The translations under genes and the position numbers were made by a program. This document shows positions 41,824 to 50,269 of a DNA stretch of 64,000 nucleotides, in pieces. Each line of letters opens with the position of its first letter. Position 1 is the stretch's first letter. This DNA comes from Bacillota bacterium (GTDB lineage: Bacteria; Bacillota; Clostridia; Christensenellales; Aristaeellaceae), in contig JAFADG010000051.1 of assembly GCA_023425025.1 (NCBI GenBank), forward strand, positions 31,570-95,569, in the 5' to 3' direction. The notes beneath the pieces were generated by a model. The model did not search any database, had not been told where the DNA came from, and saw only the letters and a list, made by a program, of their open reading frames with translations.

Positions 41824-42816
41824 CTAAAGCGGGCGGCTCATGATACAAAAGCGGCGGACCACTTGAAACCCTGTGCGCAGATACAGCCGCTGGGCATGAT
41901 TGTCCCGGCCAGTGAACAGAGTGCTGAAGGCGGCTCCCTGTGCGATAAATTCCTGCATGAGCAGGTTGAACAGCACGGTGGCAATGCCCCGGCGCTCGTA
42001 CATGGGATCGGTGCAGATGCCGGTAAACCAGCCCCGGCCGCTCTCCTGTTTATCCACCGGCCCGGTAAAACCGACCATATGGCCTTCGTGGGTGGCCGCA
42101 AGGATGGGGCGGGGTGAAATGGCATGGGTTTCATCATACAGCACCTTGCGCCAGTATTCGCTGCCGACATGATCGCACATGCGGTCATAATTATAATGAA
42201 GGGAAACATCATAGCGCCCTGTGTAAATGCCCCGGATGTGAAGCGCATCCCGCTTTTCCTGAAAATCAGGGGATACCGTGTAATTTTTCAAATCCAGGTA
42301 CATGGCCACTTCGCTGTATTTGTCCTCAAAGCCCTGACTCAGCAAAAAAGGATAGCCCGCGCAATCCTGGTCCATGCCCGGGGCGTTGTTGTGGTCATGC
42401 CCGTTTGTGCCCGGCACCAGCCAGGGCAGATTGACGGGATTCGAGCCGGAGCAGGAAATCATCCGCTTTCCCGCTTGGGTAAAGGCCTGCATGAGCGCCT
42501 GCACAAGCGCCTTGCCCAGGCCCTTGCGGCGGTGGATGGGGCTGACAAAAATCACCGTAAGATAGCCGGGGGTGCTTTCGTGGGTCTCCCTGGGCAGAAA
42601 GGTTTTCTTGGCAATGCCGTTCACAAAGCCGATCACTTCCCCATCCGCCTCCGCCACCAGGCTGAATTCCTTGCTGTAATGGGGGTTTTGCAAAAACAGC
42701 GCCGCAAACCCTTCTTCGGTCAAAGGCTTGTATACCACCTCGCCGGCCGCGGCACTGTGATTCCAAAGGCGCAGGACTGCATGCATGTCGGCCGTTTCGA
42801 ACCTGCGGATGATCAT
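41824..42816 (-). CDS. Protein with two GNAT acetyltransferase domains
   Basis: A 330-residue tandem GNAT protein. The first domain has IFVSPIHRRKGLGKALVQAL (about residues 90-110), the second TGICTDPMYERRGIATVLF (about 245-265). Each holds the acetyl-CoA pyrophosphate loop. It would transfer acetyl groups in the cytoplasm, possibly to an amino sugar or peptide from murein; this rests on its place between namZ and the deacetylase gene. ATG 42816 follows GGGAGG by 7 bases. It is 19 bases after namZ. Confidence 0.88.
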   Translation of the reverse strand: MIIRRFETADMHAVLRLWNHSAAAGEVVYKPLTEEGFAALFLQNPHYSKEFSLVAEADGEVIGFVNGIAKKTFLPRETHESTPGYLTVIFVSPIHRRKGLGKALVQALMQAFTQAGKRMISCSGSNPVNLPWLVPGTNGHDHNNAPGMDQDCAGYPFLLSQGFEDKYSEVAMYLDLKNYTVSPDFQEKRDALHIRGIYTGRYDVSLHYNYDRMCDHVGSEYWRKVLYDETHAISPRPILAATHEGHMVGFTGPVDKQESGRGWFTGICTDPMYERRGIATVLFNLLMQEFIAQGAAFSTLFTGRDNHAQRLYLRTGFQVVRRFCIMSRPL

Positions 42817-42835
42817 CTGCTTGCCTCCCTGCCTT

Positions 42836-43984
42836 TCAATAGAGCTCAAACTGTTTTTTATCGGCCTCAAATTCCCGTATCAGCGGCCGGTGGGCGTCTA
42901 TCAGCCCCTGGGCGTCTATCTTTCCCAAACGGTACGCGTCGGTGCCCAGCAGCCGGTCCATGCTGCCGATGCCCGTATTCTCCTGCGGCGGCCTGAAAGC
43001 GAACGCGCCCGGATGCAGGTTCCGTATTTCCTCCATCAGCAAAAGCCCGCCGGCAAAGGGATCGGCCTGCTTGTGATCGGTCACATGCACCTGCACGCCG
43101 TGGCAGACCTGCCCCTGCCACTTGGAAAACTGGGGCGTAAAGCTGGCCCTGCGAAAGTGCAGGCCGGGCAGAAGGCGCTTTTCCATGCGCCTTTCGAGTT
43201 CTCCGCCGTTTATATACGGCGCGCCGATCAGCTGAAAGGGAAGGGTGGTCCCGCGGCCCTCCGACACGTTGGTGCCCTCAAAGATGCAGGTCCCATGATA
43301 GACGAACGCCGTTTCCGGCGTCGGACAGTTGGGCGAGGGCGCAATCCAGGCAAGGTCCGTATCCGAAAAGAGAAACTCTCTCTTCCAACCGGCCAGGGGA
43401 ATGACGGAAAGCTCAAGCTTCAGCGCCAGATGGTTTTTGACCCACAGGGCGTATTCGCCGATGGTCAGGCCGTAGCGGGTGGGGATGGCGTATTCCCCGA
43501 CAAAGGAGTGAAAGCGCTCGTTCAGCATCGTGCCGGAAACAACGCTTCCGCCCAGGGGGTTGGGCCGGTCCAGCACCACTACGGGTTTTTGCGCCCCGGC
43601 GCAGTCTTCCATCGCGTAGGACAGCGAATACAGGTAGGTATAGAACCTGGCGCCCACATCCTGCATATCAAAAACAAACACATCAAAAGCATCCAGCATT
43701 TCCTGCGTCATGCGGTGTGTTTTGCCATACAGGCTGTATACCGGCACATGGGTTTCGGGGTCCAAAAAGCTGTCGATATGATCCCCCGCCTGCTGGTTGC
43801 CCCTTACCCCATGTTCGCAGGCAAACAACGCACACAGGTCATACCGCCGGGCGATGATATCAATGGCGGAACGAAAGCCCCGGTCGATGCCGGTGGGATT
43901 TGTCATCAGGCCGATCCGCCGGCCGCGAAGCATCGCGTCCGCCGTCTGCAGCTGATCCAGCCCGCAAAGCACCCTGGTTTTCAT
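42836..43984 (-). CDS. namZ: Exo-beta-N-acetylmuramidase (DUF1343, NamZ/YbbC)
   Basis: A 382-residue GH171/DUF1343 protein. Family blocks seen are FACEHGVRGN, VFDMQDVGARFYTY, DRPNPLGGSVVSG, WIAPSPNCP and EGTNVSEGRGTTLP. The Bacillus homologue removes the non-reducing MurNAc from peptidoglycan glycans. Bacillus NamZ is exported, but this protein starts directly with KTRVLCGLDQL and has no signal peptide, so it should act on imported fragments. AAAGGAG precedes the ATG. It is the first gene of the seven-gene minus operon and is divergent from murR. Confidence 0.93.
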   Translation of the reverse strand: MKTRVLCGLDQLQTADAMLRGRRIGLMTNPTGIDRGFRSAIDIIARRYDLCALFACEHGVRGNQQAGDHIDSFLDPETHVPVYSLYGKTHRMTQEMLDAFDVFVFDMQDVGARFYTYLYSLSYAMEDCAGAQKPVVVLDRPNPLGGSVVSGTMLNERFHSFVGEYAIPTRYGLTIGEYALWVKNHLALKLELSVIPLAGWKREFLFSDTDLAWIAPSPNCPTPETAFVYHGTCIFEGTNVSEGRGTTLPFQLIGAPYINGGELERRMEKRLLPGLHFRRASFTPQFSKWQGQVCHGVQVHVTDHKQADPFAGGLLLMEEIRNLHPGAFAFRPPQENTGIGSMDRLLGTDAYRLGKIDAQGLIDAHRPLIREFEADKKQFELY

Positions 43985-44050
43985 TCAGGCAATCTCCTTT
44001 CCTGTGAGATGTGCCGCCGCCTTTTTTGTAAGGTGGATTGATCTGAATCT

Positions 44051-44079
44051 ATTGTAGCAGTCTCTTTCGAAAAAGTAAA
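44051..44079 (-). promoter_or_regulatory. Promoter of the namZ operon
   Basis: On minus, TTTACT (44079-44074) and TACAAT (44056-44051) are 17 bases apart. The region upstream is strongly AT-rich. Confidence 0.6.
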
Positions 44080-44117
44080 TGTAATTTTTTTTATTTGAAA
44101 AATTTTTTATGTAATTT
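44079..44117. promoter_or_regulatory. Putative MurR operator: direct repeat ATGTAATTT at 30-base spacing
   Basis: ATGTAATTT occurs at 44079-44087 and again at 44109-44117, three helical turns apart. The AT tract between them contains TTTGAAAAATTT. The site lies between the two divergent promoters, where a MurR-type repressor would control both. Confidence 0.45.
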
Positions 44118-44118
44118 A

Positions 44119-44146
44119 TTGCGTATTCCATTTCATGTGGTACAAT
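44119..44146 (+). promoter_or_regulatory. Promoter of murR-murQ-nagZ
   Basis: TTGCGT (44119-44124) and TACAAT (44141-44146) are 16 bases apart, about 100 bases before the murR start. Confidence 0.55.
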
Positions 44147-44245
44147 GATATCATAACCGGAAAGGGATCACGGGTTTTGCAGCCCGAAACAAGTCACAAT
44201 GAAGTGGCATCAAGAGCGCTGTCAAGCGCGGCCTGGAGGATCTGC

Positions 44246-45103
44246 ATGACTGACTGCATACTGAAGCTGCAGGAGTTAATGGATACTTTTTCACCGGCGG
44301 AACAGCGGGTGGCCTCCTATTTTCTCAACAACCGCCTCCAGCTGGCCAGCACCCCCATCCAGGAGGTGGCACGGGCATGCCATACCAGCCAGACCACTGT
44401 CGTCCGGCTGTGCAAGCTTGCGGGCTATAAAGGCTTTAAGGATTTTTTGCTGGCACTGTCGGCCAGCCTTGCCGTAAAGAAAGAGATCCCCCTGACACTG
44501 ACGTACACGGATGTTCAGGCGGGCAGCGACCTGTACCATATTATGGAAGACATGACCCGGCGCAACATTAACGGCCTGCAAAGCACCATGCAGGTACTCA
44601 GCTACGAGCAGCTGGACAAAGCGGTGCAGGCCATACACAAAGCCAGGCGGGTGGATTTTTACGGCATGGGCATATCGGCGCTGGTTGCGATGGATGCCCA
44701 GCACAAGTTCCTGCGCATCAACAAAATGTCCCTGACGACCCTGGACCCCCATGTGCAGGTGGTGTCCGCGTCCAGCCTTCAGGAAGGCGACGTGGCCGTT
44801 TTCTTCTCCTATTCCGGCGAGACCACCGATACCCTGGCCACGATGCAGGTTGCCAAGCAGGGGGGCGCCACCGCCATATCCGTGACCAAATACGCCCCGA
44901 ACACGCTGTCGGAGCGCTGCGACATCAAGCTGCATGTGGCAACCCCTGAGGTGGCCGTACGGACGGGCGCGACATCGTCCCGCATCGCCATGCTGCACAT
45001 TGTCGACCTGCTGTTTTCCGCCGTGACGTCTTTGGAATATAACGAAGCCAAAACAGTTCTGGACCGCTCGTTGGTAGCGGCCAGCTACAAAAAAAATAAA
45101 TAG
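44246..45103 (+). CDS. murR: MurR/RpiR family transcriptional regulator
   Basis: A 285-residue regulator. Residues 1-80 form the RpiR helix-turn-helix (AEQRVASYFL, PIQEVARACHTSQTTVVRLC), and residues about 120-265 a SIS phosphosugar-binding domain (VDFYGMGISALVAMDAQHK, VFFSYSGETTDTLATM). MurR of E. coli and Bacillus represses MurNAc genes and responds to MurNAc-6-P; placement next to murQ supports the same ligand. ATG 44246 follows GGAGG by 6 bases; the open frame extends 5' without support. Confidence 0.93.
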   Translation: MTDCILKLQELMDTFSPAEQRVASYFLNNRLQLASTPIQEVARACHTSQTTVVRLCKLAGYKGFKDFLLALSASLAVKKEIPLTLTYTDVQAGSDLYHIMEDMTRRNINGLQSTMQVLSYEQLDKAVQAIHKARRVDFYGMGISALVAMDAQHKFLRINKMSLTTLDPHVQVVSASSLQEGDVAVFFSYSGETTDTLATMQVAKQGGATAISVTKYAPNTLSERCDIKLHVATPEVAVRTGATSSRIAMLHIVDLLFSAVTSLEYNEAKTVLDRSLVAASYKKNK

Positions 45104-45146
45104 CCTGGCGAAATACCGGCCGCAACGGTCAAAAAGGGTGGCATGT

Positions 45147-46055
45147 ATGAATTTTGAGGAGCTTTCCACCGAACAGGTAAATCAGCAGAGCCTGCGTCTG
45201 GATGAGATGACGCCGCTTCAGGCTGCCATGCTGATGAACGCCATCGATACCCAGGCCGCGATGGCGGTCACTTCCGCCCTGCCTATGATCGCCAAGGCCG
45301 TTGAAATCATCTCCTCCCGCATGAAGGCGGGCGGCCGCCTGGTGTATGCCGGCGCCGGCACCAGCGGGCGGCTTGGCGTGCTGGACGCCTCGGAATGCCC
45401 GCCGACCTTCGGCGTGGACCCCGGTCTGGTAGTAGGCGTGATTGCCGGCGGCGACAGGGCTCTGCGCTTTTCCATTGAAGGCGCGGAGGACTCGCCGGAT
45501 ATGGGGCGGGAGGATATGTGCAGCATCGCGCTTTGCGACAAGGATGTACTGGTGGCCATCAGCTCCAGCGGATACGCGCCCTACTGCGTAGGCGCTTTGC
45601 AATGCGCCAGGGAAAAGGGAGCATATACCATCGCCCTGACCTGCAATGAAAACGCCGTTATTTCCGCCCATGCCGACCTGACCATCGCGCTGCCCACCGG
45701 CCCGGAGATCCTTTCCGGTTCTACCCGTTTAAAAGCCGGCACCGCCACCAAAATGGCGCTGAACATGCTCTCGACCCTGAGCATGGTGCAGCTGGGCAAA
45801 GTGTACAAGAATTTAATGGTGGATATGAAGCCCAGCAACCGCAAGCTCAGCGACCGGTCGGTGCGCATCGTCAAGAATGCCCTGGAGCTTGCGGAACGGT
45901 CCGAGGCGGAGCAGCTTTTGCAAAAGGCCCAGGGAAACACCAAGGCCGCGATTGTCATGTCGCTGTCCAAGGCAGATTACAAGACAGCCCTAGCCGCGCT
46001 GGATAAGCAAAGCGGCTTTGTGCGCAAGGCAGTCACGCAGCTGGTCAAGGGATGA
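45147..46055 (+). CDS. murQ: N-acetylmuramic acid 6-phosphate etherase
   Basis: A 302-residue SIS-domain enzyme that cleaves the D-lactyl ether of MurNAc-6-P to give GlcNAc-6-P and D-lactate in the cytoplasm. Diagnostic blocks are RLVYAGAGTSGRLGVLDASE (substrate loop and catalytic Glu), CPPTFGVDP, GGDRALRFSIEGAEDS and GPEILSGSTRLKAGTATKM. ATG 45147 is preceded by AGGGTGG; a GTG three codons earlier is also in frame. The product D-lactate could feed the Etf-linked lactate dehydrogenase genes a few kb downstream. Length is normal. Confidence 0.97.
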   Translation: MNFEELSTEQVNQQSLRLDEMTPLQAAMLMNAIDTQAAMAVTSALPMIAKAVEIISSRMKAGGRLVYAGAGTSGRLGVLDASECPPTFGVDPGLVVGVIAGGDRALRFSIEGAEDSPDMGREDMCSIALCDKDVLVAISSSGYAPYCVGALQCAREKGAYTIALTCNENAVISAHADLTIALPTGPEILSGSTRLKAGTATKMALNMLSTLSMVQLGKVYKNLMVDMKPSNRKLSDRSVRIVKNALELAERSEAEQLLQKAQGNTKAAIVMSLSKADYKTALAALDKQSGFVRKAVTQLVKG

Positions 46056-46076
46056 CTTAAAAGGCGGAGGTGCAAA

Positions 46077-47621
46077 ATGGATATCCGTCATCTGGCGGGG
46101 CAGCGGCTTTGCACCGGCTTCCCCGGCACGCAGCTGGACGCGGATTTTATCCGCCAGGTTCGGGAAAACAAAATCGGCAATGTGATATTGTTCGGCCACA
46201 ACATTACCAGTCGGGAGCAATTGTACCGCCTGTGCGGGGACATCCAGACGCTGGTGACAGAAGCCACGGGTTATCCCGCTTTTATCGCCATCGACCAGGA
46301 GGGCGGCTCCGTATCCCGCCTGCCGGAAGGCGCGGCCGTCTTCCCCTCCGCCATGGCCATCGCCGCCACCGGCGATCCGGCCAACGCGTACCAGGCGGGG
46401 CTGATGACGGGCGCGGAATTGAAGTCTCTTGGCGTCAATGTGAATTTGGCTCCCGTGATGGATATCAACACCAATCCCGATAATCCGGTCATTGGCGTGC
46501 GCAGCTTCGGCGGCACGCCGGATGTCGTTGGCGCTTATGGTACGCAAATGATACGCGGGCTTACGGATGCCGGCATCCTGTGCGCGGCAAAGCATTTTCC
46601 CGGGCATGGGGACACGGCGGTGGATTCGCATATCGGCCTGCCCTGCGTGGATAAATCGCTGGAGGAGCTTTCGGAAGCAGAGCTTCTTCCTTTTCAGGCG
46701 GCCATCGCGGCCGGCGTACCTGCCGTCATGGCCTCCCATATCCTGTATCCGAAAGTGGAAGCGGAACGTGTTCCAGCAACCATGTCCCGACAAATCATCA
46801 CCGGCCTTCTCAAAGAGCGGCTGGGCTTTGCCGGCCTTGTGCTCAGCGACTGCATGATGATGGGCGCCATCGCCGGCCATTACGGCACGGTAACCGGCTG
46901 CCTGGCCGCGGCTCGGGCCGGGGTGGATGTGATCTTCGTTTCCCACAGCGCGGCGCTGGCCGGCGAGGCGGCGGCGTTCATGCGGGAAGCCCTGGCGGAC
47001 GGACGGCTGGACTTGACGGAAATGGAAGCATCGGTTCTAAAGATCCTCGCGTATAAACAGAAAATACAATCCCAACCCGCGCCCCCCTTTACGGCAGCGG
47101 GCTTCGCTGCCCACGCGAGGGCAGCCGGACGCATGGCAGAAGAAGCGGCTACCTGGGTCCGGCTTCCTGAGGCAGGCGTGTTTCCGTTGGGGGACAGCCC
47201 CCTGTTCGTCGGCTGCCCGCCCTATCGGGCGAACAACGCGTCAGACCCGGTAAACACTTCCCTCACCTTCCCGATGTATATGGCAGGGGCATTGGAGGGG
47301 CAAGGCGTCAGTATCTCCCCGGACCCCAACGAATCAGAGATACAGGCTGTACTGGAAAACGTGGCGGGGCACAGCAGCATTGTGCTGGGCACGCTGAACG
47401 CGCACCTGCGCAAGGGACAAATGCGGCTTTTGCACAAGCTTGCCCAAACAGGAAAGCCCATGGCCTGCGTGGCGCTGCGCAATCCCTATGACTTAAAAGG
47501 CCTTCCGTCCCACGTATCCGCCCTCGCCGTATACGGCTACGACGCCCTGAGCCTGAAGGCGGCAGCCGGCGTCTTGTCAGGCAGGATCCCGGCCGGCGGC
47601 AGGCTGCCGGTCAGTCTGTGA
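46077..47621 (+). CDS. nagZ: Beta-N-acetylhexosaminidase (GH3, NagZ)
   Basis: A 514-residue family 3 glycosidase. The N-terminal barrel holds AIDQEGGSVSRL, NLAPVMDINTNP, the NagZ-specific loop AKHFPGHGDTAVDSH (catalytic His) and the nucleophile in GLVLSDCMMMGAIA (Asp). A C-terminal domain (about 340-514) follows, as in Bacillus NagZ and unlike the short proteobacterial form. It removes GlcNAc from GlcNAc-MurNAc or muropeptides. There is no signal peptide, pointing to a cytoplasmic role. GGAGG lies 6 bases before the ATG, 21 bases after murQ. Confidence 0.95.
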   Translation: MDIRHLAGQRLCTGFPGTQLDADFIRQVRENKIGNVILFGHNITSREQLYRLCGDIQTLVTEATGYPAFIAIDQEGGSVSRLPEGAAVFPSAMAIAATGDPANAYQAGLMTGAELKSLGVNVNLAPVMDINTNPDNPVIGVRSFGGTPDVVGAYGTQMIRGLTDAGILCAAKHFPGHGDTAVDSHIGLPCVDKSLEELSEAELLPFQAAIAAGVPAVMASHILYPKVEAERVPATMSRQIITGLLKERLGFAGLVLSDCMMMGAIAGHYGTVTGCLAAARAGVDVIFVSHSAALAGEAAAFMREALADGRLDLTEMEASVLKILAYKQKIQSQPAPPFTAAGFAAHARAAGRMAEEAATWVRLPEAGVFPLGDSPLFVGCPPYRANNASDPVNTSLTFPMYMAGALEGQGVSISPDPNESEIQAVLENVAGHSSIVLGTLNAHLRKGQMRLLHKLAQTGKPMACVALRNPYDLKGLPSHVSALAVYGYDALSLKAAAGVLSGRIPAGGRLPVSL

Positions 47622-47660
47622 CGCTGCCCTGAAACGGGATCACAGCAAGCATGCAGCAGA

Positions 47661-47782
47661 GGCTTCTCCTGGAGGGGAAGCTGTCACCGAAGGTGACTGA
47701 TGAGGTGCCAAGCCTGTGCCTGATAAGCGTAGCAACCTCATCCGGCGCTGCGCGCCACCTTCCCCTGAAAAGGGAAGGCTTT
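47661..47782. repeat. Dispersed intergenic repeat with inverted ends
   Basis: GGAGGGGAAG and GATGAGG on the left are matched by CCTCATC and CTTCCCCT on the right. Inner hairpins include GTCACC-GAA-GGTGAC (47683-47697) and GGCGC-TGC-GCGCC. Similar sequences are scattered between genes in many gut Clostridia, so it is a repeat family and not a gene. Confidence 0.6.
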
Positions 47783-47883
47783 GGATCGCGTCTTCATCTT
47801 TTGGGATGATGCTTGTATCATGAATATTTACTATAGAACATTTTGATTAATAATGCCCGGAAGCAATATAAGGAGCGAGCAAT

Positions 47884-48816
47884 ATGCAGTACGCGGCGGG
47901 CTGGGACGGCGGCGGCACCAAAACCGCCGTGGTGTGCGTAGACATACAGGGCCACTTGCTGGGGCAGAAGACCTTCGGGCCCCTAAACCCCAACGGCAAT
48001 ACAAAGGAGCAGGTGCTTGCAACCGTCCGTGACGCCTTGGCCTACATGGCCAAAATGCCGGGCGGCCTTCACGGCTGCGCCTTTTTGCAGCTTGGCTGCG
48101 CCGGGGTCAGCAACCCGGCCGTCGTTACGCTTTTGACAGACGCGCTGCGGGAGCAGGGCTATCCGGGAAAGCTGCACATTGCGGGCGATCACGAAACCAT
48201 GCTGTACGGCGCTGTCGGCCCGGAGGGTGCCGTGCTGGTAGCCGGCACCGGCTCCGTATGCTTGGGCAGGAGCAGCCTGGGCGAATCCGCCCGCTGCGGC
48301 GGCTGGGGGCATCTCATCGGCGATGAGGGCAGCGGCTACGCCATCGGCCGCGATATCCTGATGGCCGCGGCAAGGGCCCAGGACGGAAGAGGGCCGGATA
48401 CGGTCCTGTATCCCATGGTGTTTGACGCGCTTGGCACGCAAGACATGGGCGGCCTGATACGCTTTATCTATTCCCCCGAAACCGACAAATCAAAAATTGC
48501 CGCGCTGGCCCCCCTGCTAAAAACAGCGCTGGAACAGGGGGATGGCGTGGCCAGAGATATTGCGGAAAAGGCGGCGGCAGACCTTGCTTGTCTGGCCTTT
48601 CCCGTCATCGAAAAGCTGACCCTGCAAGCGGGAACGCTGGCCTTGGCAGGCGGCATTTTAACAGGCTATGACGTAATCCGGCAAAGCACGGCGGCCCAAC
48701 TCTCCCAGCGCTATCCCAAGCTGTCCATCATAGCTCCAAAGCAGGACGCGGCCGCGGGAGCCGCCGCCATGGCGCTTCAAGCCGCAATCAAAGAAGGAAT
48801 CATCGCCGGCGCCTGA
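47884..48816 (+). CDS. BadF/BadG/BcrA-type sugar kinase, probable MurNAc/GlcNAc kinase (MurK-like)
   Basis: A 310-residue ASKHA-fold kinase. The phosphate-1 loop is AGWDGGGTKTAVVCVD, the phosphate-2 loop VLVAGTGSVCLGR, and the CGGWGHLIGDEGSGYAIGR block matches N-acetylglucosamine/muramate kinases. MurK of Clostridium acetobutylicum, of the same family, phosphorylates both MurNAc and GlcNAc. Because import here is by an ABC transporter and not a PTS, such a kinase is needed to feed MurQ; this makes the assignment plausible. GGAG lies 8 bases before the ATG. It follows nagZ after a repeat, so it may have its own promoter. Confidence 0.85.
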   Translation: MQYAAGWDGGGTKTAVVCVDIQGHLLGQKTFGPLNPNGNTKEQVLATVRDALAYMAKMPGGLHGCAFLQLGCAGVSNPAVVTLLTDALREQGYPGKLHIAGDHETMLYGAVGPEGAVLVAGTGSVCLGRSSLGESARCGGWGHLIGDEGSGYAIGRDILMAAARAQDGRGPDTVLYPMVFDALGTQDMGGLIRFIYSPETDKSKIAALAPLLKTALEQGDGVARDIAEKAAADLACLAFPVIEKLTLQAGTLALAGGILTGYDVIRQSTAAQLSQRYPKLSIIAPKQDAAAGAAAMALQAAIKEGIIAGA

Positions 48817-48838
48817 TACGCGGCGATGATTCCTTTTT
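48794..48838 (+). terminator. Terminator overlapping the kinase stop
   Basis: AAGGAATCATCGCCG (48794-48808) pairs exactly with CGGCGATGATTCCTT (48821-48835), followed by a T-run. The stop codon lies in the loop region. Confidence 0.92.
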
Positions 48839-48865
48839 TACTGCGATAGCGATGCATTTCCCCCA

Positions 48866-50269
48866 TTACGGCTGGCATACCTTGTGGGGATTTAAAATGT
48901 GATCGGGATCAAAAGCTGCCTTCACGGCCTGCATCAACGCCAGCAGCGCCGGATCCTTGGCTTTTTTCATATATGGCCGCTTGGCATAACCGATGCCGTG
49001 CTCTCCGGAGACTTCCCCCTTCAGTTCCCTGGCCTTTTGGTAGATGCGCTCCATGGCCAGCGCCATGCGCTCTTCCCAAAGCGCGTCCGCAAGGTCATCC
49101 TTGAGAATATAGGCATGCAGGTTCCCATCCCCGGCGTGGCCGAAGGTCTTGATCCTGATTTGAATCTCCTGCTGCAATTGGTGCACATATTCCACCAGCT
49201 CATGCACGCGGCTTCTGGGCACCACCACATCCACCTCGTCCATCAGCGTGGTGGACGCCTTGATGGCCTCCAGGAAAGCGCCCCGGGCCTTCCAGATGGA
49301 ATCGTCCCGCTCCTGCGTATCGGAAATCAGCACATCCAGCGCTCCCTGATTTAGGCACAGGCGGGCCGTATCCTCATAATTCCTTTCAATATCCTCCACG
49401 GTTGCGCCGTCAAACTTCAAAAGCAGGTACGCATCCGCCTGGTGATCGGGAAACTTCCGGCCCAGGTATTTTTCCGCGTCCAAAATGACTTCCCGCTCCA
49501 TGAACTCAACGGCCGTGGGGATGACCTTTGATTTGACGATGACGGGCACGGCCCCGATGGCCTGCTTCAAGCTTGGAAAGGGAACCAGCAGGCTCACCGC
49601 GCGGGCGGGCCTGGGCAAAAGCTTCAATATGGCCTTGGTGATGACAGCAAGGGTCCCTTCGGAGCCTACGATCAGGTCCTTCAATGCGTATCCGGTGCTG
49701 TTTTTGACAACCTTGCCGCCAAGCTCCACGATCTCCCCACCGGGCAGCACAACCTCCAGCCCCCGCACATAATCCCTGGTGACGCCGTACTTCACCGCCC
49801 GCATGCCGCCGGCGTTGGTGCTGATGTTGCCGCCGATGGTCGCCGTTTTTTCACCCGGATCGGGGGGATAGAAAAAGCCCCGCTCCTCCACATAGGCGGA
49901 AAGCTCCATGAGCAGAACGCCGGGCTCCACCGTCAGCGTCAGGTTGTCCTCGTCCAGCTCCAAAAAGCGGTTCATCCGGCTCATATCCAGCAAAATGCCG
50001 TGCTCCATGGGCACCGCCGCGCCCACCAGCCCGGTGCCGGACCCCCGGGGCGTAACGGCAATCTTCTCCCGGCTGGCATACCGCATCACCCGGGATACCT
50101 CTTGGGCGGAAAGCGGCAGCACCACCGCATCGGGAAAGCTGACGGCGCCACCCAGCTCGTCATGGCTGTAATCCTCGCCGATGGCTTCGCCCAGGAGCAC
50201 GCGGTCCTCCTCTTTGATAATGGCCCGCAAGGCGTTGATATCTTCCTGCGTGATCCGCTTGTATGTCAT
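48866..50269 (-). CDS. FAD-linked lactate/glycolate dehydrogenase (GlcD/LctD-like)
   Basis: A 467-residue flavoprotein of the VAO/PCMH family. The FAD-binding part has VTPRGSGTGLVGAAVPMEHG and GGNISTNAGGMRAVKYG, and the C-terminal part FGHAGDGNLHAYI and SGEHGIGYAKRPYMKK. It oxidises an alpha-hydroxy acid such as D-lactate. It is the last gene of a tight etfB-etfA-dehydrogenase operon with single-base overlaps, the arrangement of the electron-confurcating lactate dehydrogenase of Acetobacterium (LctBCD). D-lactate from MurQ is a possible source. Confidence 0.93.
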   Translation of the reverse strand: MTYKRITQEDINALRAIIKEEDRVLLGEAIGEDYSHDELGGAVSFPDAVVLPLSAQEVSRVMRYASREKIAVTPRGSGTGLVGAAVPMEHGILLDMSRMNRFLELDEDNLTLTVEPGVLLMELSAYVEERGFFYPPDPGEKTATIGGNISTNAGGMRAVKYGVTRDYVRGLEVVLPGGEIVELGGKVVKNSTGYALKDLIVGSEGTLAVITKAILKLLPRPARAVSLLVPFPSLKQAIGAVPVIVKSKVIPTAVEFMEREVILDAEKYLGRKFPDHQADAYLLLKFDGATVEDIERNYEDTARLCLNQGALDVLISDTQERDDSIWKARGAFLEAIKASTTLMDEVDVVVPRSRVHELVEYVHQLQQEIQIRIKTFGHAGDGNLHAYILKDDLADALWEERMALAMERIYQKARELKGEVSGEHGIGYAKRPYMKKAKDPALLALMQAVKAAFDPDHILNPHKVCQP

